From NCBI RefSeq assembly GCF_020400585.1, contig NZ_JAINVF010000038.1, positions 1 through 52,256 of the forward strand: 52,256 nucleotides of DNA, written 5' to 3'. Numbering within the stretch: the stretch's first letter is position 1; every line of letters starts with the position of its first letter. The notes below the pieces were generated by a model. That model searched no databases. It was not told where the DNA came from and saw only the letters and a program-made list of their open reading frames with translations. Positions 16,813 to 26,182 of the stretch are shown here, in pieces. The position numbers and the translations under genes were made by a program. Origin of the DNA: Streptomyces sp. NK08204 (GTDB taxonomy: Bacteria > Actinomycetota > Actinomycetes > Streptomycetales > Streptomycetaceae).

Positions 16813-19800
16813 CAGGACTGTCGGGCTCGGGCGTTCGTATCCTGCTGCTCGGCACGGCCACACACCCCGGGCCGACCCTCACCTCGGTGCCGGCGGTCGC
16901 TCGGACGGTGGAGGCCCTGCAGGAGCGCCTGGTGGCCAGGTGTGGTGTCCCGACAGGCCAGATACGCACGATCATCGACCCGGGCACGGCGCAGGAGATG
17001 GCCACGGCCATCGCAGAAGAGGCCCGGCAAGCCGAAACCGCGTTTCTGCTCTACTACGTCGGGCACGGTCTGATCGGGCCCGCGGACAAGTTGTACCTGG
17101 CGGCCAGCAGCACCGACCGTCTCACCCCGGGCCTGGCCGCCCACCAGGCACTGTCGCTGTCCGCGGTACGGGAGGCACTGACCGCCTGCCGTGCTTCGTG
17201 CGTCATCGTCGTGCTGGACTGCTGCTTTTCCGGTCGGGCCCAGTTGGGAGGCGGCCGGACGCCGCCCCCTTCGTTGGCGCTGCCCGCGGCGCACGGGATG
17301 TATCTGATGGGGTCTGCGGAGCAACTCGCCCTGGCTCCACAGGACGCGCCCCATACGGTGTTCTCGGGGGAGCTGATCAGACTTCTCGATGAGGGCGATC
17401 CGCGCGGACCGCGTCTGCTGACGCTGGATGCCGTCTACGACTACCTGTTCCGAGCGTTGCGGGCCAGAGGCGGGCCCCTGCCCCGGCGCCAGGTCGGCGA
17501 TCGGTCGGGTGACCTGGTCATCGCGGTGAACCCGGCCCAGGCAGCGGTGACCGGGCCGGAGGAGGAAGAGCCAGATCCGGCCTCCGGTCCTTGCCCGTAC
17601 CTGGGACTGGAATCGTTCACGGTGGACGACGCGGAGCTCTTTCACGGCCGGGCCCGGCTCGTGTCCGAGGTGGTGGCCGCATCGGCGAAGTCCGTGGAGA
17701 ACGGACGGCCCCTCATCGTGGTGGGGCCATCAGGCTCCGGCAAGACGTCACTTCTTCACGCGGGCCTCCTCGCCGGGTTGCGCCGCGGAGCCCCGCAGCT
17801 GCCCGGATCGAGCGGCTGGCCCTGGGCCGTGCTCACCCCCGGCGAGCACCCCGTGCGAAGCCTGGCCGCCGCGCTGCACCCGGACGGCGTCGAGGGAAGC
17901 GAGAGCCTGCTGGCAGACCCGGCCTCGGCCGTGGCGCTGGTCGCATCGCTTCTGGAGGGTCGGCCGGAGGGCCGGCTCGTGTTGGTCGTGGACCAGGTGG
18001 AGGAGCTGCTCACCGTCTGCCGCAGCGAACGGGAAAGAGCGGCGTTCCTGGAAGCACTCACCGCGGTCGCCGAGTCGGGGCCGGGGCGTGGCGCCCTCGT
18101 GGTGATGGCGTTGCGCGCCGACTTCTACGGTGAGGCTCAGGCGGTTCCGGAGCTGGCGGCTGCGCTGCGGGACAACCAGGTACTGGCCGCCCCCATGAGC
18201 CTGGAGCAACTGCGCGATGCGATCGAACAGCCTGCGGCCATCGCCGGACTGAGCCTGGACGACGGTCTGGTGGACCTCCTGTTGCATGAGCTGGGGGCGG
18301 CCCATCTGCCAGGTCCGCAAGCCGGAACGCTTCCGCTGCTCTCCCACACCCTGTGGGCCACCTGGCGGCAGCGCAGCGGTACTCGGCTGACCGTCGCCGG
18401 GTACCGGGACAGCGGCGGGATCACCAGAGCCATCGCCAACACCGCCGACGAGACGTACGCCAAGCTCGACGAAGCGGGCAAGAACGCTGTTCGCCGCATG
18501 ATGCCCCGCCTGGTGCGGATCGGCGACGACACCGTGGACACCGCCCGCCCGACCGACCGGACCGCACTGCTCGACGGGTTGCCCGACCCGCACACGGCAG
18601 AACAGGCCCTGCACCGGTTCGCCGAGGCCCGGCTACTGGTCCTGGACAAGCACACAGTGCGCATCAGCCATGACGCCCTGCTGCGCGCCTGGCCGTTGCT
18701 GCGCCAGTGGATCGACGCCGACCGTGACTGGTTGCGCGCCCGGCAGCAGATAGCCGCCGACGCCGACGCCTGGTGGCATGCCGACCGGGACCAGTCGCTG
18801 CTGTACCGGGGAACCCGGCTGGCGGCAGCACAGGCCAGCGCTGAGAATGCCAGTCGTGCCGTCTCCGACACGGACCCGCGCCTGGCGGCATTTCTTGCGG
18901 AGTCCCGGCGGGCCGAGCACCGCGCGGCCCGACGTCGCACCGCTGTGCTCGCAACCCTGGTCGTGTTGTGCCTGCTGGCCGTCAGCGGGGGCGCGTTGGC
19001 CGCCGTGTACCAGGTGCAGGCGGCCACCCAGCGCACTCACGCCGTGGCCCGGCTTGTCGCCGCGGAAGCCGACCGACTGCGCGACACCGATCCGGGCCTG
19101 GCCAAACAGCTGAGCATCGTCGCCTACCGGATGGACCCCGGGACGAATACGGCGCCGCTGCTGGCGAACCTGGAAACCCCCGGCGTCTACGACGGCCCGG
19201 AGACGGTCTTCGACATCGCGCAGAGCCGTGACGGCGGCACGCTGGCCCTGTCCACCGGTCCCGGGATCGCCCTGTGGGACGTGAATGGTCATGCCAAGGG
19301 CCGCATCGGACTTCCCGGTGCCGGCCCGGTCGTGATGAGCCCGAACGGACGGCTGCTCGTGGCGTCAGCGACAAGCAACGGCCCGCGCCGGGCCACCGTC
19401 GGTTTGTGGAATGTCACCGACCCGACACGGCCGGTGGCAGTCCCCGTACCCCCGCGCGAGTCCACCGGCGTCACCTCGCTGGCCTTCAGCCCCGACAACC
19501 ACCTGCTCGCTCTCGGGACGGCCACCGGTGCCATCCACCTGTGGGACATGAGCAACCCTGCAGCGCCGCACCCCCTGCGGGACCTGACCGGTCACACCGC
19601 CCAGGTGGACTCGCTGGCCTTCTCCTCGTCCGGCACGGCACTGGCCAGTTCCGCCGCTGACCACCACGTCCGGCTGTGGAACTTCTCCGACCCGTCTCGG
19701 CCCGCCCTCGCATCCGTGCTGGACGGTGCCCCGATCGGCCAGGACCTGTCTGCTACGCCCATGCGCAGGGTGTCCTTCCGTCCGGACGGCGACGTCCTGG

Positions 19801-21254
19801 CGGCGCCGGGGGACGGCAACGCCAGCGGACTGCGACTCTGGAACGTGCGGGACCTCGCCCATCCGGCACTCCTCACGGCGCAGGACGACAGTCTCGACGA
19901 CTGCCGCCAAGGTCTGGTGTCAAGCGCGTTCAGCCCTGACGGCAAGACGCTGGCCACCGAATGCAAGGACCAGCTGTACCTGTGGGAGGTCGACAACCCC
20001 TCACATATCCAAGAGGTAAACGATCTGGAGGAGCCGGAACCGACGTTCGCCGGAGGCGGGACCGCGATCTTCGGCCCGCACGGCAACCAGCTGCTGCATG
20101 CCACGACGCGGGGAGTCCACCTCTGGGACGTCGACAACGCGCCCCAGCTCGGCGCGGCGTCCACCTTCGGCGGGTCACCGTCCGGCTTCCTGGTGGCCGC
20201 GCAGTTCAGCGGCGGTCCCCGGCGGCTGATGGCGGTGCAGGGCGCGAGCGACGGCGCGCTGTGGGACCTGACCGGCCCAACACGGCACCACAAACTGGCC
20301 GACCTGCCCGGAAGCGGCAACATCGGAGCGGCGGCCGCCGCGTTCAGCCCCGACGGCGGCATCCTTGCCACCAGCGATCTGGACGGAGACCGGATCGTCC
20401 TCCACCTGCGCAGCACCCGGCACCCCCGCTCGGCTCCCCTCGCCACCGTCAGCAGCTTCGCCAACGGCGTCGGAGCCCTGGCCTACAGCCCGGACGGCCG
20501 TGTACTGGCCGCCACCGACAACATGTCCAACGCCAGGCAACCAGCTCCACCGGCAGTCAAACTGTTCGACGTCACTGATCCGCACCACCCGCGTCAGATC
20601 GCCTCGATGCCCGGCAACGTCTTCCATCTCGCGTTCGCGCCCCACGGCCACCTGCTGGTGGGCAACACGGCCGACACACTGCTGCTGTGGAACGTTTCCG
20701 ACCCGCACCACCCCGTCGCACAACCGACCCGCCGCCTGACACGCGGATCCGCGGTCTCCGAGTCGGCATTCCGCCCTGATGGCAAGCTCCTCGCCGTCAC
20801 CGACAGCGCCGACACCACCCGCCTGTGGCATGTGGACCACGACCGACTCGAAGGCGATCCGACAGTGGTGCGCACGGTCGGCTCGGGTAGCGGAATCGCC
20901 TTCGATCCCGACGGCCGCACACTGGCGTTGACCAGCTCCGGCAACCTCAACACCTACACCGGACAGGTCAACGGACACATCGAACTGTGGGATGTCACCG
21001 ACGCGGACACACCCGCCTTCCGTGCAGGATTCGCCTACCACGGCATGGCTCTCGGCGGCGGCGAGCTCTCCTACAGCACGCAGGGAAAACCGCTTCTCGT
21101 CAGCACCAGCCGCACGGTGGATGTATGGAACACCGACCCCGACGCCGCCGTCCGGCAGCTCTGCCTGAGCATCGGCGACACCATTACGCGGAACCAGTGG
21201 TCCAAATACGTCCCGAACACCGACTACCAGCCGCCCTGCCCCACCTCATGGTGA
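16809..21254 (+). CDS. Caspase-like protease / nSTAND ATPase / WD40 conflict-system effector
   Basis: This 1481-residue protein is a complete multi-domain switch. Residues 8-240 are a caspase-fold peptidase with His86 in YYVGHGLIG and Cys139 in VLDCCFSG as the expected catalytic pair. Residues 264-700 form an nSTAND-type NTPase with Walker A GPSGSGKTS (306-314) and Walker B LVLVVDQVEEL near 391. A single membrane helix lies near 711-735. Residues 795-1470 hold about fourteen WD40 motifs (IALWDV, VGLWNV, IHLWDM ... VDVWNT), enough for two seven-bladed propellers. Such proteins are predicted to sense an invader or damage through WD40, oligomerise by NTP binding and unleash the protease to kill the cell. 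Start ATG 16809 overlaps the EACC1 stop (ATGA). All catalytic motifs look intact. Confidence 0.92.
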   Translation: MTGLSGSGVRILLLGTATHPGPTLTSVPAVARTVEALQERLVARCGVPTGQIRTIIDPGTAQEMATAIAEEARQAETAFLLYYVGHGLIGPADKLYLAASSTDRLTPGLAAHQALSLSAVREALTACRASCVIVVLDCCFSGRAQLGGGRTPPPSLALPAAHGMYLMGSAEQLALAPQDAPHTVFSGELIRLLDEGDPRGPRLLTLDAVYDYLFRALRARGGPLPRRQVGDRSGDLVIAVNPAQAAVTGPEEEEPDPASGPCPYLGLESFTVDDAELFHGRARLVSEVVAASAKSVENGRPLIVVGPSGSGKTSLLHAGLLAGLRRGAPQLPGSSGWPWAVLTPGEHPVRSLAAALHPDGVEGSESLLADPASAVALVASLLEGRPEGRLVLVVDQVEELLTVCRSERERAAFLEALTAVAESGPGRGALVVMALRADFYGEAQAVPELAAALRDNQVLAAPMSLEQLRDAIEQPAAIAGLSLDDGLVDLLLHELGAAHLPGPQAGTLPLLSHTLWATWRQRSGTRLTVAGYRDSGGITRAIANTADETYAKLDEAGKNAVRRMMPRLVRIGDDTVDTARPTDRTALLDGLPDPHTAEQALHRFAEARLLVLDKHTVRISHDALLRAWPLLRQWIDADRDWLRARQQIAADADAWWHADRDQSLLYRGTRLAAAQASAENASRAVSDTDPRLAAFLAESRRAEHRAARRRTAVLATLVVLCLLAVSGGALAAVYQVQAATQRTHAVARLVAAEADRLRDTDPGLAKQLSIVAYRMDPGTNTAPLLANLETPGVYDGPETVFDIAQSRDGGTLALSTGPGIALWDVNGHAKGRIGLPGAGPVVMSPNGRLLVASATSNGPRRATVGLWNVTDPTRPVAVPVPPRESTGVTSLAFSPDNHLLALGTATGAIHLWDMSNPAAPHPLRDLTGHTAQVDSLAFSSSGTALASSAADHHVRLWNFSDPSRPALASVLDGAPIGQDLSATPMRRVSFRPDGDVLAAPGDGNASGLRLWNVRDLAHPALLTAQDDSLDDCRQGLVSSAFSPDGKTLATECKDQLYLWEVDNPSHIQEVNDLEEPEPTFAGGGTAIFGPHGNQLLHATTRGVHLWDVDNAPQLGAASTFGGSPSGFLVAAQFSGGPRRLMAVQGASDGALWDLTGPTRHHKLADLPGSGNIGAAAAAFSPDGGILATSDLDGDRIVLHLRSTRHPRSAPLATVSSFANGVGALAYSPDGRVLAATDNMSNARQPAPPAVKLFDVTDPHHPRQIASMPGNVFHLAFAPHGHLLVGNTADTLLLWNVSDPHHPVAQPTRRLTRGSAVSESAFRPDGKLLAVTDSADTTRLWHVDHDRLEGDPTVVRTVGSGSGIAFDPDGRTLALTSSGNLNTYTGQVNGHIELWDVTDADTPAFRAGFAYHGMALGGGELSYSTQGKPLLVSTSRTVDVWNTDPDAAVRQLCLSIGDTITRNQWSKYVPNTDYQPPCPTSW

Positions 21255-21272
21255 TGAACGGCCCTGACACAC

Positions 21273-21587
21273 ATGGGGACTGTCAGAAGGAAGACTCGAG
21301 GCCCGCGGGTCGCGGGGTTCGTCCGGGACCGGCGGCCGGACGCGGTGGCCGCGCTCGCCGCGGGCCCGGTGGTGGTGGAGCGGCCGGCCTGCGACTGGAC
21401 GGCGGACCCGCGGATCGAGGCCAAGTACGAGGAACACGCTCGGGAGGCGTTCCCCCCTGTCGACGCAGAACCCCTCGCTGTCCGGTGGCTCGGGAGTGTC
21501 ATGAGCGATCAGGAACGTCTGTTCAAGTGGCGCGCGGTGAGCCACAGCGGGGAGCGCCCCGGCCCTGTACCGGCCTCGGTAGCGTGA
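21273..21587 (+). CDS. Hypothetical protein
   Basis: A 104-residue frame begins 18 bases after the caspase-WD40 stop. The central part (ERPACDWTADPRIEAKYEEHAREAF, then VRWLGSVMSDQERLFKW) looks like real protein with an amphipathic acidic helix, but I do not recognise the family and the ends are less convincing. No good ribosome site precedes the start. It could be a small third gene of the conflict operon, since the spacing allows co-transcription, or a leftover fragment. Confidence 0.35.
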   Translation: MGTVRRKTRGPRVAGFVRDRRPDAVAALAAGPVVVERPACDWTADPRIEAKYEEHAREAFPPVDAEPLAVRWLGSVMSDQERLFKWRAVSHSGERPGPVPASVA

Positions 21588-21595
21588 CCGCTGTG

Positions 21596-22129
21596 ATGGT
21601 GGGAACCGAAGAAACCCGGCTGGTCGTGCTGCGCGGCAACAGCGCCTCGGGCAAGTCGTCCATCGCGGCCGGCCTCCGTGAGCGGTTCGGCCGTGGCCTG
21701 GCCCTGGTCGGCCAGGACAACCTCCGTCGCATCGTGCTGCGCGAGCGTGACCGGCCCGGGGCGGCGAACATCGGTCTGATCGACCTGACGGCCCGCTACG
21801 CGCTGGACGCCGGCTATCACGTCGTGGTCGAAGGCATCCTCTACGCCGACCGCTACGGCGGCATGCTCGCCCAACTGCGTGCCGACCACCGCGGCCCGAC
21901 CCACGGCTACTACCTGGATGTGCCGCTCGGCGAAACCCTCGCCCGGCACGCCACCAAGCCGATCGCCGATGATGTCCACGCGACGCAACTGCGCGACTGG
22001 TACCGGCCGCTCGACCTGCTGCCCGGCGGCATCGAGACCGTCATCGGCGCCGACAGCACCCTGCACGAGACCGTCGACCGCATCATGCGCGACACCGGTC
22101 TGGCCCGCCTGCCCGCACGGGATCGCTGA
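21596..22129 (+). CDS. P-loop AAA/kinase-like protein
   Basis: The 177-residue product has a Walker A near its start (LRGNSASGKSS, Lys20) and a VGQDNLRRIVLRER segment like the substrate site of small-molecule kinases. A Walker B-like strand follows (HVVVEGILYADRYG). The late ATKP and Arg-rich LID-type region fits the zeta-toxin/chloramphenicol-phosphotransferase-like group of P-loop kinases. The substrate is unknown. Alternative in-frame GTG starts lie at 21584 and 21593. It follows the conflict locus on the same strand but is separated from it by an uncertain gene, so operon membership is only possible. Confidence 0.85.
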   Translation: MVGTEETRLVVLRGNSASGKSSIAAGLRERFGRGLALVGQDNLRRIVLRERDRPGAANIGLIDLTARYALDAGYHVVVEGILYADRYGGMLAQLRADHRGPTHGYYLDVPLGETLARHATKPIADDVHATQLRDWYRPLDLLPGGIETVIGADSTLHETVDRIMRDTGLARLPARDR

Positions 22130-22140
22130 CCGGAGCCTGT

Positions 22141-22535
22141 TGCGACGGCAGTTCGGTAAGCGGGTCAGTGCGCTGCGCCGCGAGGGTGCGGGACCCGGGT
22201 ACACAAGAGCCGACCGTGGACCTGAAACTCGGGCCGTGGGAACCGTCCGCCGCGAAGACCGCCGCGGCGGGATCACGGTCATCGCGGACGGCAGCCACGA
22301 CGGCACCGGTCTGGTCGTCCCGCACCGCCGCCAACCCGACCAGACCGAACTGCCCGCATGGAAGGGCGAGCACAACACCTTCCACCGCGAGGTCCGACCG
22401 CGTCGAGCACGTCATCGCGCGGATGAAGACCTGGAAGATCCTCCGCGACTGCCGTCTGAAGCGACGGCGCGCACACCGAGATGCTCTGCATCGCCCGACC
22501 TCACAACCCCCGCCCTCATGGCATGACTCCCGCCC
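22141..22535 (+). pseudogene. IS5-related (DDE_Tnp_4 type) transposase fragment
   Basis: Three frames are needed to follow it. The first reads ITVIADGSHDGTGLVVPHRRQ and TELPAWKGEHNTFHREVRPR, with the second catalytic aspartate in ADGS. The second, from about 22395, reads RVEHVIARMKTWKILRDCRLK with the catalytic glutamate in VEH. A third resumes HTEMLCIARLHN near 22480. This is the C-terminal half of a transposase common in Streptomyces, with two indels and no N-terminal half. Confidence 0.8.
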
Positions 22536-22599
22536 CCACACCACCCTTCAAGAGCGGCCCAAGGGAGACGACTTCCCACCTTGCCGTCCAGGAGGATGC

Positions 22600-23034
22600 T
22601 CAGTCGAGACAGAACTCGTTGCCCTCGATGTCCTGCATCACGATGCACGACTCATTGACGCCGTCGGCACGCAGTAGTCGCACGCGGACCGCACCGAGCG
22701 CGACCAGTCGTGCGCACTCGGCCTCGAGTGCGGCGAGCCGCTCTTCGCCCACGAGCCCGGTGCCGACCCGCACGCAGAGATGCACCCGGTTCTTGACGAC
22801 CTTGCCCTCGGGAACGCGCTGGAAGTACATTCGCGGGCCCGCCCCTGAGGGATCCATGCAGACAAACGCTGAACCCTGACGCTCAGGCGGCAGCGAGCGA
22901 TTGAAATCGTCCCACGTGGCAAACCCCTCCGGTGGCGGCGGTACGACGTACCCCAACACCTCGCACCAGAAACGAGCGACGCGCTCAGGTTCTGCGCAGT
23001 CGAAGGTGACCTGGAACTGCTTGATCGATGACAT
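22600..23034 (-). CDS. VOC family (glyoxalase-like) protein
   Basis: The 144-residue product begins MSSIKQFQVTFDCAEPERVARFWCEVLGY, the first beta-alpha module of the vicinal oxygen chelate fold, and ends with SCIVMQDIEGNEFCLD, the second-module strand with the metal-ligand glutamate position. Proteins of this length with a WDDFNRSLPPERQ insertion are common in actinobacteria and are annotated as glyoxalase-like without known substrate. ATG 23034 gives the correct family start; the longer frame to 23307 is shadow-like. It is convergent with an IS scar and monocistronic. Confidence 0.88.
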   Translation of the reverse strand: MSSIKQFQVTFDCAEPERVARFWCEVLGYVVPPPPEGFATWDDFNRSLPPERQGSAFVCMDPSGAGPRMYFQRVPEGKVVKNRVHLCVRVGTGLVGEERLAALEAECARLVALGAVRVRLLRADGVNESCIVMQDIEGNEFCLD

Positions 23035-23899
23035 CGGCGCACCATAGCAGGGGGCTCCATTGCTCACCTCCCGTTTGGGATCTGCACGTTGATGGGGGAG
23101 TGGTCCTTGCCGGCCGCTGTTGTGTCGTGCGGCCAGGGGGTGACAGCGACTGAGGACCGGACTCCCACCCCCGCCGGCCTTTGGCCATCTTGGGCACCAG
23201 GTGATCAGACCGGACAGCCCGCAAGAACGCAGCCCCGGCGGCGTACCCCGCGCAGGCCGCGGCGGACTGCCCGCCGCCCGGTGGGACCCAGGGCCCAATC
23301 CGACCAACCACCCTCCTGCCGAAGACCAGTCGCCCCTGCTGAAGTTGAGGGTGCGGGATGGGCGGCGCGGACGCGGACGGGGATCGGACGCGCGCTCAGC
23401 CGGTTGCGCCTCGGCGGGGCCGCCGCGCCCGTGCCGCCGTCAGTGCGGCGGCGACGAGGCGGGGGACGTCGGCGGGGGAGAGGTCGGGGCGGGCGCGGTG
23501 CAGGCGTGCGGGGTGGTGTCACCGGAGGCGGAGGCGTCGCGGGCGACGTCGACGCCGACTTCCAGCTCGGGTTCGCACCTTGGCCACGACGGCGCCGCCG
23601 TCGGAGGGTGCGGGCCATGGAGCGCCGCGATGATGTAGCGGGCCAGCGGGCCAGCGGGCCATCGGGCCCCAGCCGGGCTCGTCGACGGAGCGGTCGGTGC
23701 TTGGGCGCACGGCCGCGCGCTCTCCTGCAAGGATGCCGGGCCGAGGCATCGCTGAGCGCCGCCCCCGCGGGTCCGTGATCCGGTATCGGGGTCTGCTCGC
23801 ACCTGCGCCTCTCACTGAGGCGGACTCAGAACGCACTCCGGAAACCCTGCCGACCAAGATCGCCGAGCATAAGGCCCGCGACTCAACTCACTGAAGCGA
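23035..23899. other. Long gap, very high GC, no gene recognised
   Basis: All frames in these 865 bases translate to Arg/Pro/Gly/Ala-rich shadows without a domain or ribosome site. A short tandem repeat, three copies of GCGGGCCA, lies near 23640-23665. Around 23850-23900 the sequence resembles the edge of an insertion element, but I could not confirm any terminal repeat. Confidence 0.5.
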
Positions 23900-24745
23900 T
23901 CAGTAAGGAGGCACGGCCCGTGGCGCCACCGCTGTTCGCGCCGCCGCCACGAATGCTGCGATCGCCGGGTGGGTGCCGCCCCCCGCGCGGAAGGCGACCT
24001 TCGAGCGGCGGAAGAGGGGCAGCCGGGTCAGGACCACGTTCTCGGGGGCGGGTGCGGTGGCCATCTCCGGTACGAATCCGGCGCCTTGCCCGATGGCAGC
24101 CAGTGCCAGGACCGTACGGAAGTCGTTGACCTGATGGCGGATGCGCGGCTGGAAACCGGCCGCCTGACAGGCGCGTACAGCCATCGCGTGACCGGTCGTG
24201 CCGTCCCGGGCCGTGATCCATGGGGTCGTGGCCCACGGTCCGAGCAGCTCCGCCAGCGTGTCACCGCGGGCGGCGGGACCTCTTGCGGGATCGGTGTCGG
24301 TGGCGGCGCCCGTGGCCAGGTACATCGGCTCCTCCAACAGGGGCACCTGGTCGACCGTGGTGTCCGGGGACGCGGGCACGAAGTCGTAGTCGTGGACGAG
24401 GGCCACGTCGAGTTCGCCGGCGCGCAGGCCGTCGGAGACCCGCGCCGAGTCGATCTCCTGCACCATCGGTTGCAGCGCGGGATGCCGCCGAGCCAGTTCG
24501 GCCAGGGTGGCGGGCACGATCGCGGGGCCACCAGAGGGGAACGTCCCGATCCGCAGCGGCCCGCCGATGCCCTCGCGTGCCCCGGCCAGCTCGGAGACCG
24601 CCAGTTCCAGGCGTTCGAGGACCGCGTCGGCGTGGGTGACGAGGGTGCGGCCGGCGGGGGTGAGCACCACCCGTCTGCCACTTCGTTCCAGCAGGGGCAC
24701 GCCCGCCTCGCGCTCAAGCACGCTTACGCATAAGCGAAGAAACAT
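23900..24745 (-). CDS. LysR-family regulator lacking its N-terminal DNA-binding helix
   Basis: The frame gives 281 residues. Most is a good LysR effector-binding domain (GPLRIGTFPSGGPAIVPATLAEL near residue 60, with the later GFVPEM segment). The N-terminal part enters the family pattern only at VSVLEREAGVPLLERSGRRVVLTPAG, the wing after the helix-turn-helix. About 30 residues that should form the HTH are absent, and a stop codon lies in frame three codons before ATG 24745. The first residues (MFLRLC) are unrelated. Thus it can bind ligand but probably not DNA. It is divergent from a DapA-like gene, its likely former target. Confidence 0.75.
   Translation of the reverse strand: MFLRLCVSVLEREAGVPLLERSGRRVVLTPAGRTLVTHADAVLERLELAVSELAGAREGIGGPLRIGTFPSGGPAIVPATLAELARRHPALQPMVQEIDSARVSDGLRAGELDVALVHDYDFVPASPDTTVDQVPLLEEPMYLATGAATDTDPARGPAARGDTLAELLGPWATTPWITARDGTTGHAMAVRACQAAGFQPRIRHQVNDFRTVLALAAIGQGAGFVPEMATAPAPENVVLTRLPLFRRSKVAFRAGGGTHPAIAAFVAAARTAVAPRAVPPY
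24721..24736. repeat. Short inverted repeat at the truncated LysR start
   Basis: CGCTTA (24721-24726) and TAAGCG (24731-24736) form a perfect 6-bp inverted repeat around CGCA. It sits exactly where the LysR coding sequence departs from the family pattern, so it may mark the deletion joint or be a leftover operator half. Confidence 0.35.
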
Positions 24746-24785
24746 GAACTGGATCTACTGGGTTAGTGTCGGTCAGGCTGGACGC

Positions 24786-25703
24786 ATGAAGCCCGAAGCA
24801 AACCTCACCGGCCTGTTTGTCCCCTTGGTGACCCCGTTCACCGACGACCTGCGCCTCGACCCGGACGCGCTCGCCTGGCTTGCCAATGAGGCACTGTCGG
24901 TCGGCGGCGCTCGCGGACTCGTTGCCCTGGGCACCACCGCGGAGGCGGCCACGTTGACCACGGAGGAGAAGCAGGCCGTGGTCCGTATCTGCTCGGCCGC
25001 TTGTCGGGCACACGGAGCTCCGCTGATCGTCGGCGTCGGCACGAACGACACCGCCGCCGCCATCACGACACTGCGGGAGCTCGCTCAGAGCGGTGACGTC
25101 GCCGCGGCGCTGGTTCCCGCGCCGCCCTACACCCGGCCCGGTGAAGCGGGAACGCTGGCGCACTTCACGGCACTCGCCGAACACGGGGGTCTGCCGCTGG
25201 TCGTCTACGACATCCCGTACCGCACCGCTCAGCCCCTCAGCACCAGAACCCTGAACGCGCTCGGGCACCTACCGCCGGTCGTCGGGGTCAAGTACGCGAC
25301 CGGCGCGATCGACGCAGTCGCGATGGAACTGCTCGGCTCGCCGCCACCGGGCTTCGCGGTGCTCGGCGGCGATGACGCCGTCATCTCGCCGCTGCTCGCG
25401 GCGGGCGCCCGCGGCGGCATCCTGGCGTCGGCCAACGTCCGCACCGCTGACTACGCCGAGCTCATCTCGCTGTGGCAGCGCGGCGCCGCCGGACCGGCCC
25501 GCAGGCTGGGGGCCGAGCTGGCCCGGCTGTCCGCCGCGCTCTTCGCCGAGCCGAACCCGACCGTGATCAAGGGGGTGTTGCATGCCCAGGGCCGTATCCC
25601 CAGCCCGGCCGTCCGGCTGCCGCTGCTGGCCGCCTCCGCCGATTCGGTCCGGCGAGCGGCAGACCTGGCCGCCGCCAGGACCCCCCAAGAGACCGCGGCC
25701 TGA
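24786..25703 (+). CDS. Dihydrodipicolinate synthase (DapA) family lyase/aldolase
   Basis: The 305-residue product is a class I aldolase of the DapA/NAL family. The pyruvate-binding GTTAEAATL motif is near residue 43, the catalytic tyrosine is Tyr141 in VVYDIPYRT and the Schiff-base lysine is Lys169 in VVGVKYATG, 28 residues apart exactly as in DapA. It probably joins or splits a pyruvate-derived chain. Residues outside the core do not prove lysine biosynthesis, and with a LysR neighbour in an accessory region a catabolic or specialised role is at least as likely. ATG 24786 fits the family start; upstream in-frame codons read through the promoter region. Confidence 0.92.
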   Translation: MKPEANLTGLFVPLVTPFTDDLRLDPDALAWLANEALSVGGARGLVALGTTAEAATLTTEEKQAVVRICSAACRAHGAPLIVGVGTNDTAAAITTLRELAQSGDVAAALVPAPPYTRPGEAGTLAHFTALAEHGGLPLVVYDIPYRTAQPLSTRTLNALGHLPPVVGVKYATGAIDAVAMELLGSPPPGFAVLGGDDAVISPLLAAGARGGILASANVRTADYAELISLWQRGAAGPARRLGAELARLSAALFAEPNPTVIKGVLHAQGRIPSPAVRLPLLAASADSVRRAADLAAARTPQETAA

Positions 25704-26182
25704 CACCGGCGGGGCATCGGGCCCGTGGCCCCCGGGGGAACCCGGTGGACTTCGACTGCAAGCCGATGGGGCCCGCCCGCTCCCGCGCCACCACACTCCG
25801 CACGGGGGCGAGCTTCCCAGGCGGCCGAGGCGGCGGTCGATCCACAACATGGACCTGCCAGCGGCTGTGATGATGAGGTCGGAACGGTGGCCGAATGACG
25901 GATGAGATCCGGAAGACATACCTGCGGGCGGTCGAGAAGACGGTGCACCTGCGGGCCACAGAGCAGGTAGCCCGATTCTGGGAGACCGAGTCCGTGCTCC
26001 CCGGGATGTCAGTGGGTTGGCCGGCCACCTTGTGCCTAGCGTCCTCCAAGGCCAGGAAACCGGCGTTCTGCCGCCGGTGCCAACGGGGTTGGTGCGAGGC
26101 TGATGCGCGGTCCCGTGCTCGGCGATCTTGGTCGGCAGGGCTGCCGGAGTGCGTGCTGATCTTGTTCCTGACGACCACTGAC
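25704..26182. other. Gap without a convincing gene
   Basis: A plus-strand frame is open from 25895 into the transposase remnant, but before 26183 its translation shows no transposase or other domain. The boundary of the inserted or joined IS5 fragment must lie close to 26180. Confidence 0.45.
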
